Shown one piece after another: positions 6,950 through 15,806 of a stretch of 64,000 nt of DNA. A program made the position numbers and the translations under genes. Source of the stretch: Paraurantiacibacter namhicola (GTDB lineage: Bacteria; Pseudomonadota; Alphaproteobacteria; Sphingomonadales; Sphingomonadaceae); assembly GCF_001687545.1 (NCBI RefSeq), contig NZ_CP016545.1, forward strand, positions 2,217,001 through 2,281,000, written 5' to 3'. Below the pieces are notes generated by a model. The model was given only the letters and a program-made list of their open reading frames with translations, ran no database searches and was not told the DNA's origin. Within the stretch, counting starts at the first letter, position 1. Each line of letters starts with the position of its first letter.

Positions 6950-7552
6950 TCAGGCGGCAACACCGCTGCCACGCGCCAGCCACGGCATTTCGCCCGCCAG
7001 CCGGGTCTCATAGTCGGAAATCTGGGCGTCGCGCGCCAGCGTCAGGCCGATCTCGTCCAGCCCATCCAGCAGGCAGGCCTTGCGGAAGGGATCGATCGCG
7101 AACTCGAAACGGTCCTGGAACGGGGTTGTCACGACCTGCCGCTCAAGGTCGATGGAGATCGGATCGGTCTCGGCCACGCTCAGCAGGCGGTCGACCTGTT
7201 CCTTCGGCAATTCCACGGCCAGTATGCCGTTCTTGAACGCGTTGCCGGCAAATATATCGGAGAAGCTGGGGGCGATGACGGCGCGAACGCCCATGTCCAG
7301 CAGCGCCCATGCGGCATGCTCGCGGCTGGAACCACAGCCGAAATTGTCGCCCGCCACAAGGATCGGCGCACCGGCATAGGCGGGATCGTCGAACACATTG
7401 CCGGCTTCTGCGCGGATTGTCTCGAACGCGCCTTCGCCCAGCCCTTCACGGCTGATGGTCTTGAGCCAGCGCGCCGGGATGATGACATCCGTGTCGACAT
7501 TCTTGCGGCCGAATGGATAAGCCCGGCCTTCCAGCTGGCGGAAAGGCTGCAT
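6950..7552 (-). CDS. leuD: 3-isopropylmalate dehydratase small subunit
   Basis: This 200-residue swivel-domain subunit of isopropylmalate isomerase converts 2- to 3-isopropylmalate in leucine synthesis together with LeuC. It has the N-terminal [12 protein letters not shown] and the substrate loop [13 protein letters not shown] (68-80). ATG 7550-7552 was chosen. A TTG directly before it is also possible but lies inside the overlap with the preceding 53-codon gene. The start overlaps that gene's stop by one base (TGATG), so translation is likely coupled. Length and motifs are complete. Confidence 0.96.
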   Translation of the reverse strand: MQPFRQLEGRAYPFGRKNVDTDVIIPARWLKTISREGLGEGAFETIRAEAGNVFDDPAYAGAPILVAGDNFGCGSSREHAAWALLDMGVRAVIAPSFSDIFAGNAFKNGILAVELPKEQVDRLLSVAETDPISIDLERQVVTTPFQDRFEFAIDPFRKACLLDGLDEIGLTLARDAQISDYETRLAGEMPWLARGSGVAA

Positions 7553-7713
7553 CAATCGGTCTCCGGCGGTTCCCCGCTGGGGATCGGGCCGGGCTGCTGC
7601 GGTTCGTTGCCCTTGCGGCGACGGTTCACATACAGCAGCGCAGCCGCCACGGCAGCGGAGCCGATTGCACCGGCCGCAGCGATGGCGGCCTTCTTCTTGA
7701 TCTCGTTGGTCAT
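7552..7713 (-). CDS. Small single-span membrane peptide between leuC and leuD
   Basis: This 53-residue open frame starts [20 protein letters not shown] with one hydrophobic segment (about 9-28), a positively charged stop-transfer stretch NRRRKG and a Pro-rich acidic tail. It lies 39 bp after leuC. Its TGA overlaps the leuD ATG as TGATG, strong evidence that it is translated. It has no enzymatic motif and probably sits in the inner membrane. I infer a conserved accessory micro-protein of the leu operon. An alternative is that it only serves to couple leuD translation. Confidence 0.65.
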   Translation of the reverse strand: MTNEIKKKAAIAAAGAIGSAAVAAALLYVNRRRKGNEPQQPGPIPSGEPPETD

Positions 7714-7752
7714 AGGCGTCTCATGCTCCCGGCGGTGCGATTGGGCAAGCGG

Positions 7753-9183
7753 TCAATCGACCAGTTCGCGCACATCGGTGAGGTGGCCCGTCACCGCGGC
7801 AGCGGCAGCCATGGCCGGGCTCATCAGATGGGTCCGCGCGCCGGGGCCCTGCCGGCCCACGAAGTTGCGGTTGGAAGTGGATGCGCAGCGTTCGCCCGCA
7901 GGCACCTTATCCGGATTCATGCCGAGGCAGGCAGAACAACCCGGCTCCCGCCATTCCAGGCCCGCTTCGGTGAAGATCCGGTCCAGCCCCTCGGCCTCCG
8001 CCTGGCGCTTCACCAGCCCCGATCCGGGCACGACGATGGCCCATTTGACGCCGGGCGCTTTCTTGCGCCCCGCCAGCACCTTGGCCGCTTCGCGCAAATC
8101 CTCGATCCGGCTGTTGGTACAGCTGCCTATGAAGACATTCTGCACCGGCACGCCTGCCAGCTGCGTGCCCGCTTCCAGCCCCATGTAGTCCAGGCTCTTG
8201 CGTGCGGCATCCTGCTTGGCGGGGTCGGCGAAGCTTTCGGGCGCAGGCACGCTGCCACTGATGGGCGCGGTGTCTTCGGGGCTCGTGCCCCATGTGACCG
8301 TCGGCTGGATTTCGGAGGCGTCCACGGTGACACTCTTGTCGAAAACCGCGCCATCGTCGCTGTGCAGCGTGCGCCAGTATTCGACAGCTTCGTCCCACTC
8401 TGCGCCCTGCGGGGCCATCGGACGGCCCTTCAGATACTCGAACACAATATCGTCCGGAGCGATCAGGCCGGCACGCGCGCCCGCCTCGATGCTCATGTTG
8501 CAGACCGTCAGCCGCGCCTCGACGCTCATCTGCCGGAACACCTCGCCGCGATATTCGATCACGTGCCCCGTGCCGCCCGCCGTGCCGATCATGCCGATAA
8601 TGTGCAGGATCAGGTCCTTGGCTGTCACGCCCAGGCCCAGTTCGCCCTCGACACGGATTTCCATGGTGCGCGACGGGGTGAGAAGCAGCGTCTGCGTGGC
8701 AAGGACGTGCTCGACCTCGCTCGTACCGATGCCGAACGCCAGCGCGCCGATCCCGCCGTGGGCCGCGGTGTGGCTGTCCCCGCATACGATGGTGGTGCCG
8801 GGCAAGCTGAAGCCCTGTTCCGGCCCCACGACATGCACGATGCCCTGCTCCGGCGCGGTCGCACCGAAATATCGGATGCCGAATTCCTGCACATTCGCCT
8901 CCAGCGCGGCGAGCTGCTGCGCGCTTTGCGGGTCCGCGATGGGCAGGCGCACACCGTCAGGCGACAGGCGCGGCGTGGTGGGAACATTGTGGTCCGGCAC
9001 GGCCAAAGTCAGCTCCGGACGGCGCACCTTGCGGCCAGCGAGGCGAAGTCCCTCGAAGGCCTGCGGGCTCGTCACCTCGTGCACAAGGTGCCGGTCGATG
9101 AATAGCAGGCACGTGCCATCCTCACGCCGCTCCACGACGTGGGCGTCCCAGATCTTGCCATAAAGGGTGCGCGGCTGGTTCAT
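7753..9183 (-). CDS. leuC: 3-isopropylmalate dehydratase large subunit
   Basis: This 476-residue aconitase-type enzyme has the three [4Fe-4S] ligands C355 ([12 protein letters not shown]), C416 and C419 ([10 protein letters not shown]), and the [12 protein letters not shown] block at 133-144. With LeuD it isomerises isopropylmalate in leucine biosynthesis. ATG 9183 was chosen because it gives [12 protein letters not shown], the standard start. The longer frame enters the leader. Upstream lies a 0.5 kb gene-free stretch with a strong hairpin, so a regulated leader is possible. The operon continues into the 53-codon gene, leuD and probably zeta-bolA-grxD. Confidence 0.97.
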   Translation of the reverse strand: MNQPRTLYGKIWDAHVVERREDGTCLLFIDRHLVHEVTSPQAFEGLRLAGRKVRRPELTLAVPDHNVPTTPRLSPDGVRLPIADPQSAQQLAALEANVQEFGIRYFGATAPEQGIVHVVGPEQGFSLPGTTIVCGDSHTAAHGGIGALAFGIGTSEVEHVLATQTLLLTPSRTMEIRVEGELGLGVTAKDLILHIIGMIGTAGGTGHVIEYRGEVFRQMSVEARLTVCNMSIEAGARAGLIAPDDIVFEYLKGRPMAPQGAEWDEAVEYWRTLHSDDGAVFDKSVTVDASEIQPTVTWGTSPEDTAPISGSVPAPESFADPAKQDAARKSLDYMGLEAGTQLAGVPVQNVFIGSCTNSRIEDLREAAKVLAGRKKAPGVKWAIVVPGSGLVKRQAEAEGLDRIFTEAGLEWREPGCSACLGMNPDKVPAGERCASTSNRNFVGRQGPGARTHLMSPAMAAAAAVTGHLTDVRELVD

Positions 9184-9331
9184 GCCATGCAGATTAGGCG
9201 TGGCCGGTGGCCCGCTCAAGCAAGCGAGCGCCAAGGATTTGTCCGATCCGCAATGGCAAAAGTTTACGCCCCGCGCTTGCGGAGATCGGGGCCGTTTCCG
9301 ACGTCTGGATTTAGGGGAGGGTTTCTTCGGG

Positions 9332-9380
9332 GAGGCGGGGTCCGGAGACTTTTGGGACCAGGATCCGGGGACCCCGCCTC
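9332..9380 (-). promoter_or_regulatory. Strong hairpin in the leuC leader
   Basis: Perfect 12-bp arms (9332-9343 and 9369-9380, GAGGCGGGGTCC and its complement) enclose a 25-nt loop that itself contains GGATCC. It lies about 150 bp upstream of the leuC start, has no following T-tract in either direction, and so does not look like a simple terminator. It could be an attenuation or RNA-stability element, or a protein site. The role is unknown. Confidence 0.4.
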
Positions 9381-9477
9381 GTTCGAAGAACTTGGGTACA
9401 CCCAGACAGAAGCATGCCGCGTGCCAGTTTTGAAGAATGGGGCTTTCCTGCGGCAGGTGATGGTTACCACGATCCTA

Positions 9478-9491
9478 AGATCGCGCGATCT
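9478..9491. promoter_or_regulatory. 14-bp perfect palindrome, possible operator
   Basis: AGATCGCGCGATCT reads the same on both strands. It lies about 295 bp upstream of leuC and 186 bp from tRNA-Arg in otherwise gene-free DNA. A dimeric regulator site is possible. No regulator gene is adjacent. Confidence 0.3.
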
Positions 9492-9528
9492 GTAAGAAAT
9501 CCCGACATTTGATGAGTGGAGTTGCCGT

Positions 9529-9570
9529 CACACAGCCCCTGCGGGGCCGACTGGCGCGCCCGGCAGGACT
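9529..9570. repeat. 42-bp direct repeat, copy 1 (duplicated tRNA-Arg 3' end)
   Basis: Identical over 42 bp to 9654-9695. The last 19 bases (9552-9570) equal the CCA end, acceptor and part of the T-stem of the tRNA-Arg gene, but here the homology then stops and no tRNA follows. The two copies are 125 bp apart. This is the pattern left by a site-specific integration/excision event or a small tandem duplication at a tRNA 3' end. Confidence 0.75.
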
Positions 9571-9653
9571 GTCCGCGTCGCTGCGCGCCGCGTTCTTCTG
9601 CGCAGCCTGCGGCTGCTTCGAATCCGAACGAGGTCTGATCCTTTGGGGCCCGC

Positions 9654-9695
9654 CACACAGCCCCTGCGGGGCCGACTGGCGCGCCCGGCAGGACT
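9654..9695. repeat. 42-bp direct repeat, copy 2 (overlaps intact tRNA-Arg 3' end)
   Basis: Second copy of the 9529-9570 repeat. Bases 9677-9695 belong to the intact tRNA-Arg gene (minus strand). The remaining 23 bases lie just downstream of the tRNA 3' end. Confidence 0.75.
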
Positions 9696-9753
9696 CGAAC
9701 CTGCTGCCTCAAGATTAGAAGTCTCGCGCTCTATCCAGATGAGCTACGGGCGC
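9677..9753 (-). tRNA. tRNA-Arg (anticodon TCT)
   Basis: A 77-nt cloverleaf on the minus strand with the CCA encoded. The 7-bp acceptor stem GCGCCCG pairs with CGGGCGC. The D-arm starts TAGCTC, the anticodon loop CTTCTAA gives TCT, and the T-loop is TTCGAGT between GCAGG and CCTGC. It reads AGA codons, rare in this GC-rich genome. Its 3' end is duplicated 125 bp downstream, making it a likely past integration target. Confidence 0.95.
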
Positions 9754-9890
9754 GCGCCGCAGCCTGACTAGCGCGGTTGGCTGCGCGGGGAAACCGCGTG
9801 CGAGCCGTAAATTGCGGATAGGCAGAAATACCGGCGCCGGCTCCCCGCCAATCCGGGAAGCCGGCGACCGGCCTGTTGCTGTGCCCCGTA

Positions 9891-10103
9891 TCAGTCGGCC
9901 AGCAGGCCGATCGCGAGGTAGATGATAATGAAGCTGCCGAAGCCGACCAGCGTACCGACGCCGAAGATCAGGCGCATCACCAGCGGGTCCATGCCGAAAT
10001 ACTTGGCCAGGCCCGAGCAGACACCCATCAGCTTGGCGTCCTGCTTATCGAGGCGGAACTTCGTCGGCGTCCCGCCCCGGTCGTCGTGACTTACATGGTT
10101 CAT
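9891..10103 (-). CDS. Mini PspC-domain protein
   Basis: This 70-residue protein is essentially one PspC domain. The signature KLMGVCSGLAKYFGMDPLVMR (first 20 residues quoted elsewhere in part) is followed by two hydrophobic segments (about 38-68). It lacks the charged C-terminal half of the operon PspC at 940-1323. Its ATG overlaps the stop of a 43-codon membrane gene by 4 bp (ATGA). It is presumably an inner-membrane stress-related protein. No pspA or pspB is adjacent. Its partner and function are unknown. Confidence 0.85.
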   Translation of the reverse strand: MNHVSHDDRGGTPTKFRLDKQDAKLMGVCSGLAKYFGMDPLVMRLIFGVGTLVGFGSFIIIYLAIGLLAD

Positions 10104-10231
10104 GCGATGCTCCCTGCGAGGATGGTAGCTTCCGGCGAATAGGCAAAGCTGGACAGGAGGAGGAAGCCGGTCATTGCCATGGCCGAAACGGAGGCGAAGA
10201 CGCGGCGGGCGAAGATGTTGTCGATGCTCAT
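10100..10231 (-). CDS. 43-aa single-span membrane peptide coupled to mini-PspC
   Basis: The frame starts MSIDNIFARRVFASVSAMAM, with a ribosome site AAGGGA about 8 bp upstream of ATG 10231. There is one hydrophobic segment (about 11-28) and a short polar C-terminus. Its TGA overlaps the start of the PspC-domain gene (ATGA), so the two are probably translated together. A much longer in-frame extension exists upstream but has no good ribosome site. No family is recognised. The coupling suggests a partner of the mini-PspC protein. Confidence 0.6.
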   Translation of the reverse strand: MSIDNIFARRVFASVSAMAMTGFLLLSSFAYSPEATILAGSIA

Positions 10232-10465
10232 TTTTGGTTCCCTTTTGTTACTGGGCGGTTCTTTCCGCTCCATGCCCCAAACATTGCAACAGGCGTGCCA
10301 GTTCTGGAAAACCGCAGATTTCCGCCATTCCTGAGCAATCGAGCCGCCGACGAAATGCGCCCTATGCGCAAGGTTGGTATTTTTCACCAATATTCAGGAC
10401 CGATGTGTCCGCGCGCTTTTGGCTGGGCAGCGACCGCCTGATCGCATAGGTCGTTTTGCTCCGCC

Positions 10466-11548
10466 ATGGCGCTCGACCGGATCACCCTTTCCACCTTCCG
10501 CAACCATGCCGGGACCTGTCTCGACGGGACCGGGAAGCTCAACCTGCTGGTGGGCGAGAATGGCGCGGGGAAGACCAACATCCTCGAGGCCCTGTCCCTG
10601 CTGGCCCCCGGGCGCGGGATGCGGCGGGCCGCCTTGTCGGAAATGGCGGGCAGCGCAGGCGATGGGGGATTTGCCGTCAGCGCGCGGCTCGATGCCGGCG
10701 GAGCGGAACCGGTGCAACTGGGCACCGGCATGCGCGCGGAGCGCCCCGGGCGGCGCGTGGTGCAGGTGAACGGCGCGCAGACGACTGCGGTAGAACTGGG
10801 CGAATGGCTGGCCGTAGGCTGGCTGACCCCAGCGATGGACCGGCTGTTTGCCGATGGCGCGGCGGCGCGGCGCCGCTATCTCGACAGGCTGGTGGTGGCG
10901 ATCGATCCCGATCACGCGCGCCAGTCCGCTCGCTACGAAGCTGGCCTTCGAGAGCGCAATCGCATCATGTCGGACGGACCCTCGCCCAATTCTTCATGGC
11001 TCGGCGGGCTGGAAGCGCAGATGGCCGAGGCTGGCGCGGCGGTCGCGGCGGGCCGCGCCGTGCTGGTGGAGCGGCTGGGCGCGGAGCTGGAGCGCTTGCC
11101 GGAAGGGCCCTTCGCGCGGCCAGTGTTGGAATACCTCCCCAATGGCCCGCTGACCGCCGATGCCTTGGCGGCGGAACTGGCCGAGGGCCGCGCACGGGAC
11201 CGGGCGGCCCAGCGGACACTGTCCGGCCCTCACCGCGACGAGCTGGCCGTCAGCATGGCAGGCATGAGCATGGCTGCTGCCAATTGCTCGACAGGCGAGC
11301 AGAAGGCCATGCTGATCGCCATGACACTGGCCCATGCGAGGCTGGCAGCGGACACGCGCCCCGGCATATTGCTGCTGGACGAGGTCGCAGCGCATCTCGA
11401 CCCGGTCCGCCGCGCCGCGCTGTTTGCGCGCCTGCTGGAAGGCGGCACGCAGGTCTGGCTGACGGGGACGGAACTGGCGCCTTTCGATGAGATCCGCGGA
11501 TCCGCCGCAATCTGGCGCGTTGAGGGCGGCCAGGTGGAACGCCTCTGA
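10466..11548 (+). CDS. recF: DNA recombination/repair protein RecF
   Basis: This 360-residue SMC-like ATPase has Walker A GENGAGKT (30-37), the ABC-signature region CSTGEQKA (274-281) and Walker B ILLLDE (301-306) followed by a D-loop HLD. RecF loads RecA at single-strand gaps with RecO and RecR and is often near dnaA/dnaN/gyrB. Here it is isolated. The 234-bp region before it is shared with the divergent small-membrane-gene pair, so both promoters lie there. It also contains the imperfect palindrome TTGGTATTTTTCACCAA. The length is normal. Confidence 0.95.
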   Translation: MALDRITLSTFRNHAGTCLDGTGKLNLLVGENGAGKTNILEALSLLAPGRGMRRAALSEMAGSAGDGGFAVSARLDAGGAEPVQLGTGMRAERPGRRVVQVNGAQTTAVELGEWLAVGWLTPAMDRLFADGAAARRRYLDRLVVAIDPDHARQSARYEAGLRERNRIMSDGPSPNSSWLGGLEAQMAEAGAAVAAGRAVLVERLGAELERLPEGPFARPVLEYLPNGPLTADALAAELAEGRARDRAAQRTLSGPHRDELAVSMAGMSMAAANCSTGEQKAMLIAMTLAHARLAADTRPGILLLDEVAAHLDPVRRAALFARLLEGGTQVWLTGTELAPFDEIRGSAAIWRVEGGQVERL

Positions 11549-11552
11549 CGCG

Positions 11553-12269
11553 TCAATCCGCGGCGGGCAGCGCCTCGCGCACGTCATCCTCGGTATAGGC
11601 GACCAGCGCCTCGATACCGCGCGCGGTGGGATGGATGCGGTCTGCCTGCATCAGCTGCGGCTGGTCGTAGACCGGCTCCAACCAGAACGGGATCAGCGCC
11701 GCGCCATATTTCTCGGCCAGCTGCGGGTAGAGGCCATCGAAGGCTTCGACATAATCCGGCCCGGCATTGGGCGGTGCGCGCATGCCGAAAAGCAGCACTG
11801 GGATGCCGCGATCCTGCAGCTCCAGCAGGATCTTTTCCAGATTGGTACGCGCGCCGTCGACCGGCAGGCCGCGCAGCAGGTCGTTCCCGCCCAGCCCAAC
11901 CAGTGCGAGGTTTGGCTTGGCTGGCTGGTTATCGAGCACGAATGCGATGCGCTGCGCCCCGGCACCGGTGGTGTCGCCGGAGACGCCGGCATCGATCACC
12001 CGTGCATTGATGCCCTGCCCGCGCAATGTTGCCTGCAATTGTTCGGGATAGCCTTCGCTGTCCTGCAGGCCGTATCCGGCAAACAGGCTGTCGCCAAAGG
12101 CCAGGATGACCACTTCCTCTCCGGAAACCGCCTGCTCGCCGGCATCCGCGCCAGCCTGCGCGCTTACCTCACGGGCCGCAGGCGTATCGGCTCCATCGCC
12201 TTCGCCGCCATTCGCTCCGCAGGCGGCCAGCAGGCCCGCCAGGGCAATCGTCATCACACGCCGTATCAT
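11553..12269 (-). CDS. GDSL-type arylesterase/lysophospholipase lipoprotein (TesA-like)
   Basis: This 238-residue SGNH hydrolase has a lipoprotein signal (lipobox LLAAC, C17) and a low-complexity linker to about residue 50. Block I FGDSL has nucleophile S61. Block III is GGND (N129), and the catalytic D210 and H213 are in ADRIHP. It resembles TesA/arylesterase, which hydrolyses acyl esters or lysophospholipids at the cell envelope. Family members with the lipobox are outer- or inner-membrane anchored. It is divergent from the ABC exporter genes (47-bp gap), the same neighbourhood as tesA-ybbA-ybbP in many proteobacteria. Confidence 0.92.
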   Translation of the reverse strand: MIRRVMTIALAGLLAACGANGGEGDGADTPAAREVSAQAGADAGEQAVSGEEVVILAFGDSLFAGYGLQDSEGYPEQLQATLRGQGINARVIDAGVSGDTTGAGAQRIAFVLDNQPAKPNLALVGLGGNDLLRGLPVDGARTNLEKILLELQDRGIPVLLFGMRAPPNAGPDYVEAFDGLYPQLAEKYGAALIPFWLEPVYDQPQLMQADRIHPTARGIEALVAYTEDDVREALPAAD

Positions 12270-12316
12270 TCACCAAGCTCCTTGCTGCCCGTGCAGCGCT
12301 ATGCCATCGCGCAGGC

Positions 12317-13057
12317 GTGACCGATCCCCAGCCTGCTTCCGCCCTTTCCAGCCCAACCCATAATCCGGCAATCCGTGCCCGCAACCTGCGCCTGACGCTG
12401 GGGCAGGCCGATGCGCCGGTCGAGATCCTGCGCGGTATCGACCTCGATGTGCCCGAAGGCCAGGTGCTTGCCCTGCTCGGCCCGTCCGGCAGCGGCAAGA
12501 GCAGCCTGATGGCGGTAATGACCGGGCTGGAGCGTGCGACGGGCGGCGAGCTGCAGGTGGCAGGCGAGGATTTCGCAGCTCTGGACGAAGACGCGCTGGC
12601 CCATGCCCGCCGCGGCCGCATCGGCATCGTGCTGCAGGCCTTCCACCTCCTGCCCACCATGAGCGCGCAGGAAAATGTCGCCACGCCCATGGAACTGGCG
12701 GGGATGGACGACGCGTGGGAACGGGCCGGCGACGAGCTGACGGCGGTCGGTCTTGGACACCGGCTTGGCCATTACCCGGCGCAGCTTTCAGGCGGCGAGC
12801 AGCAGCGCGTGGCCATCGCCCGCGCCATCGCCTCGCGCCCGCCGCTGATCTTTGCCGACGAGCCGACCGGTAATCTGGACGCAGGCACGGGCACGGAGAT
12901 CGTGGACCTGCTGTTCGGCCGCCGCGCGGAAACGGGCGCGACACTGATCATCATCACACACGACCCGGCCCTGGCCGAACGCTGCGACCGCGTGGTGACC
13001 CTTGCCGACGGGAAAATCGCCGAGGATCGCGCGGGAAAGACTCCGGCGAGGGCATGA
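12317..13057 (+). CDS. ABC transporter ATP-binding protein (YbbA/LolD family)
   Basis: This 246-residue nucleotide-binding domain has Walker A GPSGSGKS (55-62), signature LSGGEQ (157-162), Walker B LIFADEP (177-183) and H-loop H215. It belongs to the MacB/LolD-type class that drives FtsX-like permeases. It starts with GTG at 12317. A later start would trim the Pro/Ala-rich first 20 residues. The permease gene overlaps by 4 bp (ATGA). Together with the divergent GDSL esterase it forms the conserved ybbA-ybbP-tesA group. The substrate is not known. Confidence 0.93.
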   Translation: MTDPQPASALSSPTHNPAIRARNLRLTLGQADAPVEILRGIDLDVPEGQVLALLGPSGSGKSSLMAVMTGLERATGGELQVAGEDFAALDEDALAHARRGRIGIVLQAFHLLPTMSAQENVATPMELAGMDDAWERAGDELTAVGLGHRLGHYPAQLSGGEQQRVAIARAIASRPPLIFADEPTGNLDAGTGTEIVDLLFGRRAETGATLIIITHDPALAERCDRVVTLADGKIAEDRAGKTPARA

Positions 13058-15579
13058 GCGGCACGATACCTTGGGCAACCGCCTGGCGCATCGCCCGGCG
13101 CGACTTGCACCGCCGCTTCCGCGGGCTGAAACTGCTGCTCGTCTGCCTGTTCCTTGGCGTGGGCGCGCTGGCGGCCATCGGATCACTATCGTCCGCCATT
13201 CGCGGCGAGCTGGACACGCAAGGCCGCGTGTTGCTGGGCGGCGATGTGGAGATCGAAGTCTGGCAGCGTCCGCTGGACGAACAGGAAATCGCCTTCCTGC
13301 AGGATTACGGCGAGATTTCGCGCGGGCTTCGGGTGCAGGCCATGGCGCGCACAGAGGATGCTGCATCGCCCATCGGGCTGAAGGCAGTGGACGAGAATTG
13401 GCCGCTTTACGGCACCTTCACCCTGGCCGACGGGCGCAGCGAAGGCGCGCCGCCAAGTGGACAGGCGTGGCTATCTCAGGGCGCTGCAGACCGGCTGGAC
13501 ATCACTGTGGGCGACAGCTTCAGCGTGGGCAGCGAAAGCCTTCGCGTGGGCGGCATCATCGCGGATGAGCCGGACAAGCTGTCCGAAGGGTTCCAGCTGG
13601 GCGCGACGGTAATCGTGCCGCTCGGCTTTCCCGAAAGCGCGGGGCTGACGCAGCCCGGCGCATTGTACGAGAGCAAGACGCGCGTGCGGTTCTCCGGCGC
13701 GCAAGACCCTGATGCGGTGGAGGAGCTGCTGGAGCAGACCTTCCCCAACAATGGGCTGGACGTGCGCACGCGCGACCGCGCGTCGCCGGGGGCGGAACGC
13801 TTCGTCAGCCGGCTTGGCGAATTCCTGACGCTGGTGGGACTGGCCGCGCTGGTCATCGCGGGCATCGGCATCGGCGGGGGCGTGTCGAGCTATCTCGACC
13901 AGCGCCGCACGGGCATTGCCACGCTGAAGATCCTTGGCGCGACAAGCCGCGATATTGCCCGCATCTATGCCATGCAGGTCGGCCTGGCGGCACTCGTCGG
14001 CTCCGTGGCCGGCCTTGTTGCAGGTTTCCTGATCACGCCGCTGCTCGCAAGCGCGCTGGGCGAGCTGCTGCCGGTTTCGGGCGGGCTGGTCTTCGACCCG
14101 TGGGCACTCGTTCGAGCCGCCCTGTTCGGCCTGCTGGTGGCGATGGTGTTTGCCGCTCCGCCGCTGGCGCGGGCGCGCAATTTCCCCGCCATGGCCTTGA
14201 TGCGCGCGCGCGTGGACCGGCTCGCGCGCAGCTGGCGCGGGGCACGCCTGCCCGTCATCATCGGCCTGTCCGGTATCGTGGCGCTGGCGCTGCTTGGTTC
14301 GCCCACGCCGATACTGACAGCAGGCTTCCTGCTCGGTGCGGCCGTGGTGCTGGGCCTGCTCGCCCTGATCGGACGCGGCATCACCGCACTGGCAAGGCGG
14401 CTGCCGCGGCCCAAGGATCCGGTGTTGCGCTCCGCTCTTGCCAATATCCACCGCCCCGGCTCGGCCACGCCGGCGCTGGTGACGGCGCTGGGCTTTGGCC
14501 TGGCGACCTTCGTGCTGCTAGCCGCAATCCAGTCCAGCCTTTCGAACAATATCGCGCGCAGCGTGCCGGAACGCGCGCCGGACTTCTTCGTGCTGGACAT
14601 CCCGCGCGACAAGCAGGCCGAGTTTACCGACATCGTGGAGGCGCAGGCTGCCGGTTCACAGACCGAGATCGTCCCCACCCTGCGCGGAGCCATCCTGGCC
14701 TACGGGCCCGAGGGCGAGCAGACCGTCGTGGCGGAGCTTGAGGAATTGCCGGAAGGCGCTTGGGCGCTGCGCGGGGAGCGCGGGCTGACCTATTCCGACA
14801 CGCTGCCGGAAGGCAATTCGCTGGTCACCGGTGAGTGGTGGGATGCAGACCATGGCGGGGAGCCACTGGTCTCCGTCGACGAAGATCTTGCCCGCGCGGC
14901 AGGGATGGAGATCGGCGATGTCATCACTTACGGCGTGCTGGGCGTGGAGCGGCAGGCCCGCATCGCCAATATCCGCCGTATCGACTGGGATAGCCTGGGC
15001 TTCAATTACGTGCTCGTCTTCAGTCCGAATGCGCTGAGCGACACGCCGCATAACCTTGCCGCAACGATTGAGCTGGCTGATGGCGATGCCGCCACCGGCC
15101 CGCTGCTGCGTGCGCTGGTAACCGCCCTGCCCGCAAGCTCGGTCATCGAGATCGGCCCCGTGCTGGAGCAGGCGCGCACCATACTGGGGCAGGTCTCCGT
15201 CGCCATCCTCGCTGCAGCCTCCGTCGCCGTGCTGGCGGGCATCGCCGTGCTGCTGGGGGCGATCGCCGCTGCGCGGGCGGCGCGCCTGTATGACAGCGTG
15301 ATCCTGCGCGTGCTGGGCGCGAGCCGCCGACAGCTGCTGACGCTGCAGGTGGCAGAATTTGCCTTCCTGACTGCCATCCTGGCGGTTGTCGCGCTGGCCC
15401 TTGGCGGAGTGCTCGCCTGGCTCGTGATGACGCAGCTGTTCGAATTCGACTGGCTGCCGGACTGGCCCTTCGTCCTCGCCATCCTTGGCGGCGGGATCGT
15501 GCTGGTGTTTGCCTTTGCCATCGGCGCCTCGCTGCCGCTGCTGCGGGCGAAACCGGCGCAGGCGCTTCGTACCCTATAG
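13054..15579 (+). CDS. ABC transporter permease, FtsX/YbbP family
   Basis: This 841-residue inner-membrane permease has an N-terminal membrane helix (about 27-50), a large periplasmic domain, and FtsX-type four-helix modules in the middle (about 255-430) and C-terminus (about 705-835). This matches the 10-helix YbbP/MacB-like architecture. The overlap ATGA with the ATPase gene fixes the start. YbbAP-type transporters are thought to extract hydrophobic compounds or lipids from the membrane, which fits the neighbouring esterase. That link is inference. No downstream partner gene. Confidence 0.92.
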   Translation: MSGTIPWATAWRIARRDLHRRFRGLKLLLVCLFLGVGALAAIGSLSSAIRGELDTQGRVLLGGDVEIEVWQRPLDEQEIAFLQDYGEISRGLRVQAMARTEDAASPIGLKAVDENWPLYGTFTLADGRSEGAPPSGQAWLSQGAADRLDITVGDSFSVGSESLRVGGIIADEPDKLSEGFQLGATVIVPLGFPESAGLTQPGALYESKTRVRFSGAQDPDAVEELLEQTFPNNGLDVRTRDRASPGAERFVSRLGEFLTLVGLAALVIAGIGIGGGVSSYLDQRRTGIATLKILGATSRDIARIYAMQVGLAALVGSVAGLVAGFLITPLLASALGELLPVSGGLVFDPWALVRAALFGLLVAMVFAAPPLARARNFPAMALMRARVDRLARSWRGARLPVIIGLSGIVALALLGSPTPILTAGFLLGAAVVLGLLALIGRGITALARRLPRPKDPVLRSALANIHRPGSATPALVTALGFGLATFVLLAAIQSSLSNNIARSVPERAPDFFVLDIPRDKQAEFTDIVEAQAAGSQTEIVPTLRGAILAYGPEGEQTVVAELEELPEGAWALRGERGLTYSDTLPEGNSLVTGEWWDADHGGEPLVSVDEDLARAAGMEIGDVITYGVLGVERQARIANIRRIDWDSLGFNYVLVFSPNALSDTPHNLAATIELADGDAATGPLLRALVTALPASSVIEIGPVLEQARTILGQVSVAILAAASVAVLAGIAVLLGAIAAARAARLYDSVILRVLGASRRQLLTLQVAEFAFLTAILAVVALALGGVLAWLVMTQLFEFDWLPDWPFVLAILGGGIVLVFAFAIGASLPLLRAKPAQALRTL

Positions 15580-15758
15580 GGCATCGCGCTCCAGCCCGAC
15601 CTGCTGACAGGTCCTACATGAGCGATGCCGGTGGCGGCGTCTGGTCATGGGCCGCGCCCTCTGCCAGCGACAGGGCGCAGGCGGAGGCGCATCTCCCGTC
15701 CCAGACCGCATGAAGTCCGCAACCTTTCCCGGCCTTGGCAGCTGCACGGCTGGCAAAA

Positions 15759-15784
15759 GAAAGGGGGCCCGAAAGCCCCCTTTC
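15759..15784 (-). terminator. Rho-independent terminator of the TonB receptor gene
   Basis: A perfect 10-bp stem (15759-15768 with 15775-15784) and 6-nt loop. On the minus strand it is followed by TTTTGCC, 22 bp after the receptor stop. It may also end plus-strand transcripts from the ABC permease, although 180 bp separate them. Confidence 0.85.
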
Positions 15785-15806
15785 CAATTCGGTCTGTCGA
15801 TACCGC

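Larger units (their letters stand above)
9184..9676. other. Gene-free region between leuC and tRNA-Arg
   Basis: No convincing open frame was found on either strand in these 493 bases. It holds three separate structures, listed as their own entries: a hairpin with 12-bp arms in the leuC leader, a 14-bp perfect palindrome, and two copies of a 42-bp repeat, the second of which contains the 3' end of tRNA-Arg. The leuC promoter must lie here. I could not choose a clear -35/-10 pair. Confidence 0.6.

Noticed and set aside
9529-9753. An integrated mobile element between the tRNA-Arg repeats
   Set aside because: Only 83 bp separate the two repeats and no integrase or cargo is present. At most this is a scar.
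15618-15713. 31-codon open frame (MSDAGGGVWSWAAP...) between the ABC permease and the TonB terminator
   Set aside because: Too short, with no convincing ribosome site or overlap with neighbours. I could not distinguish it from chance.
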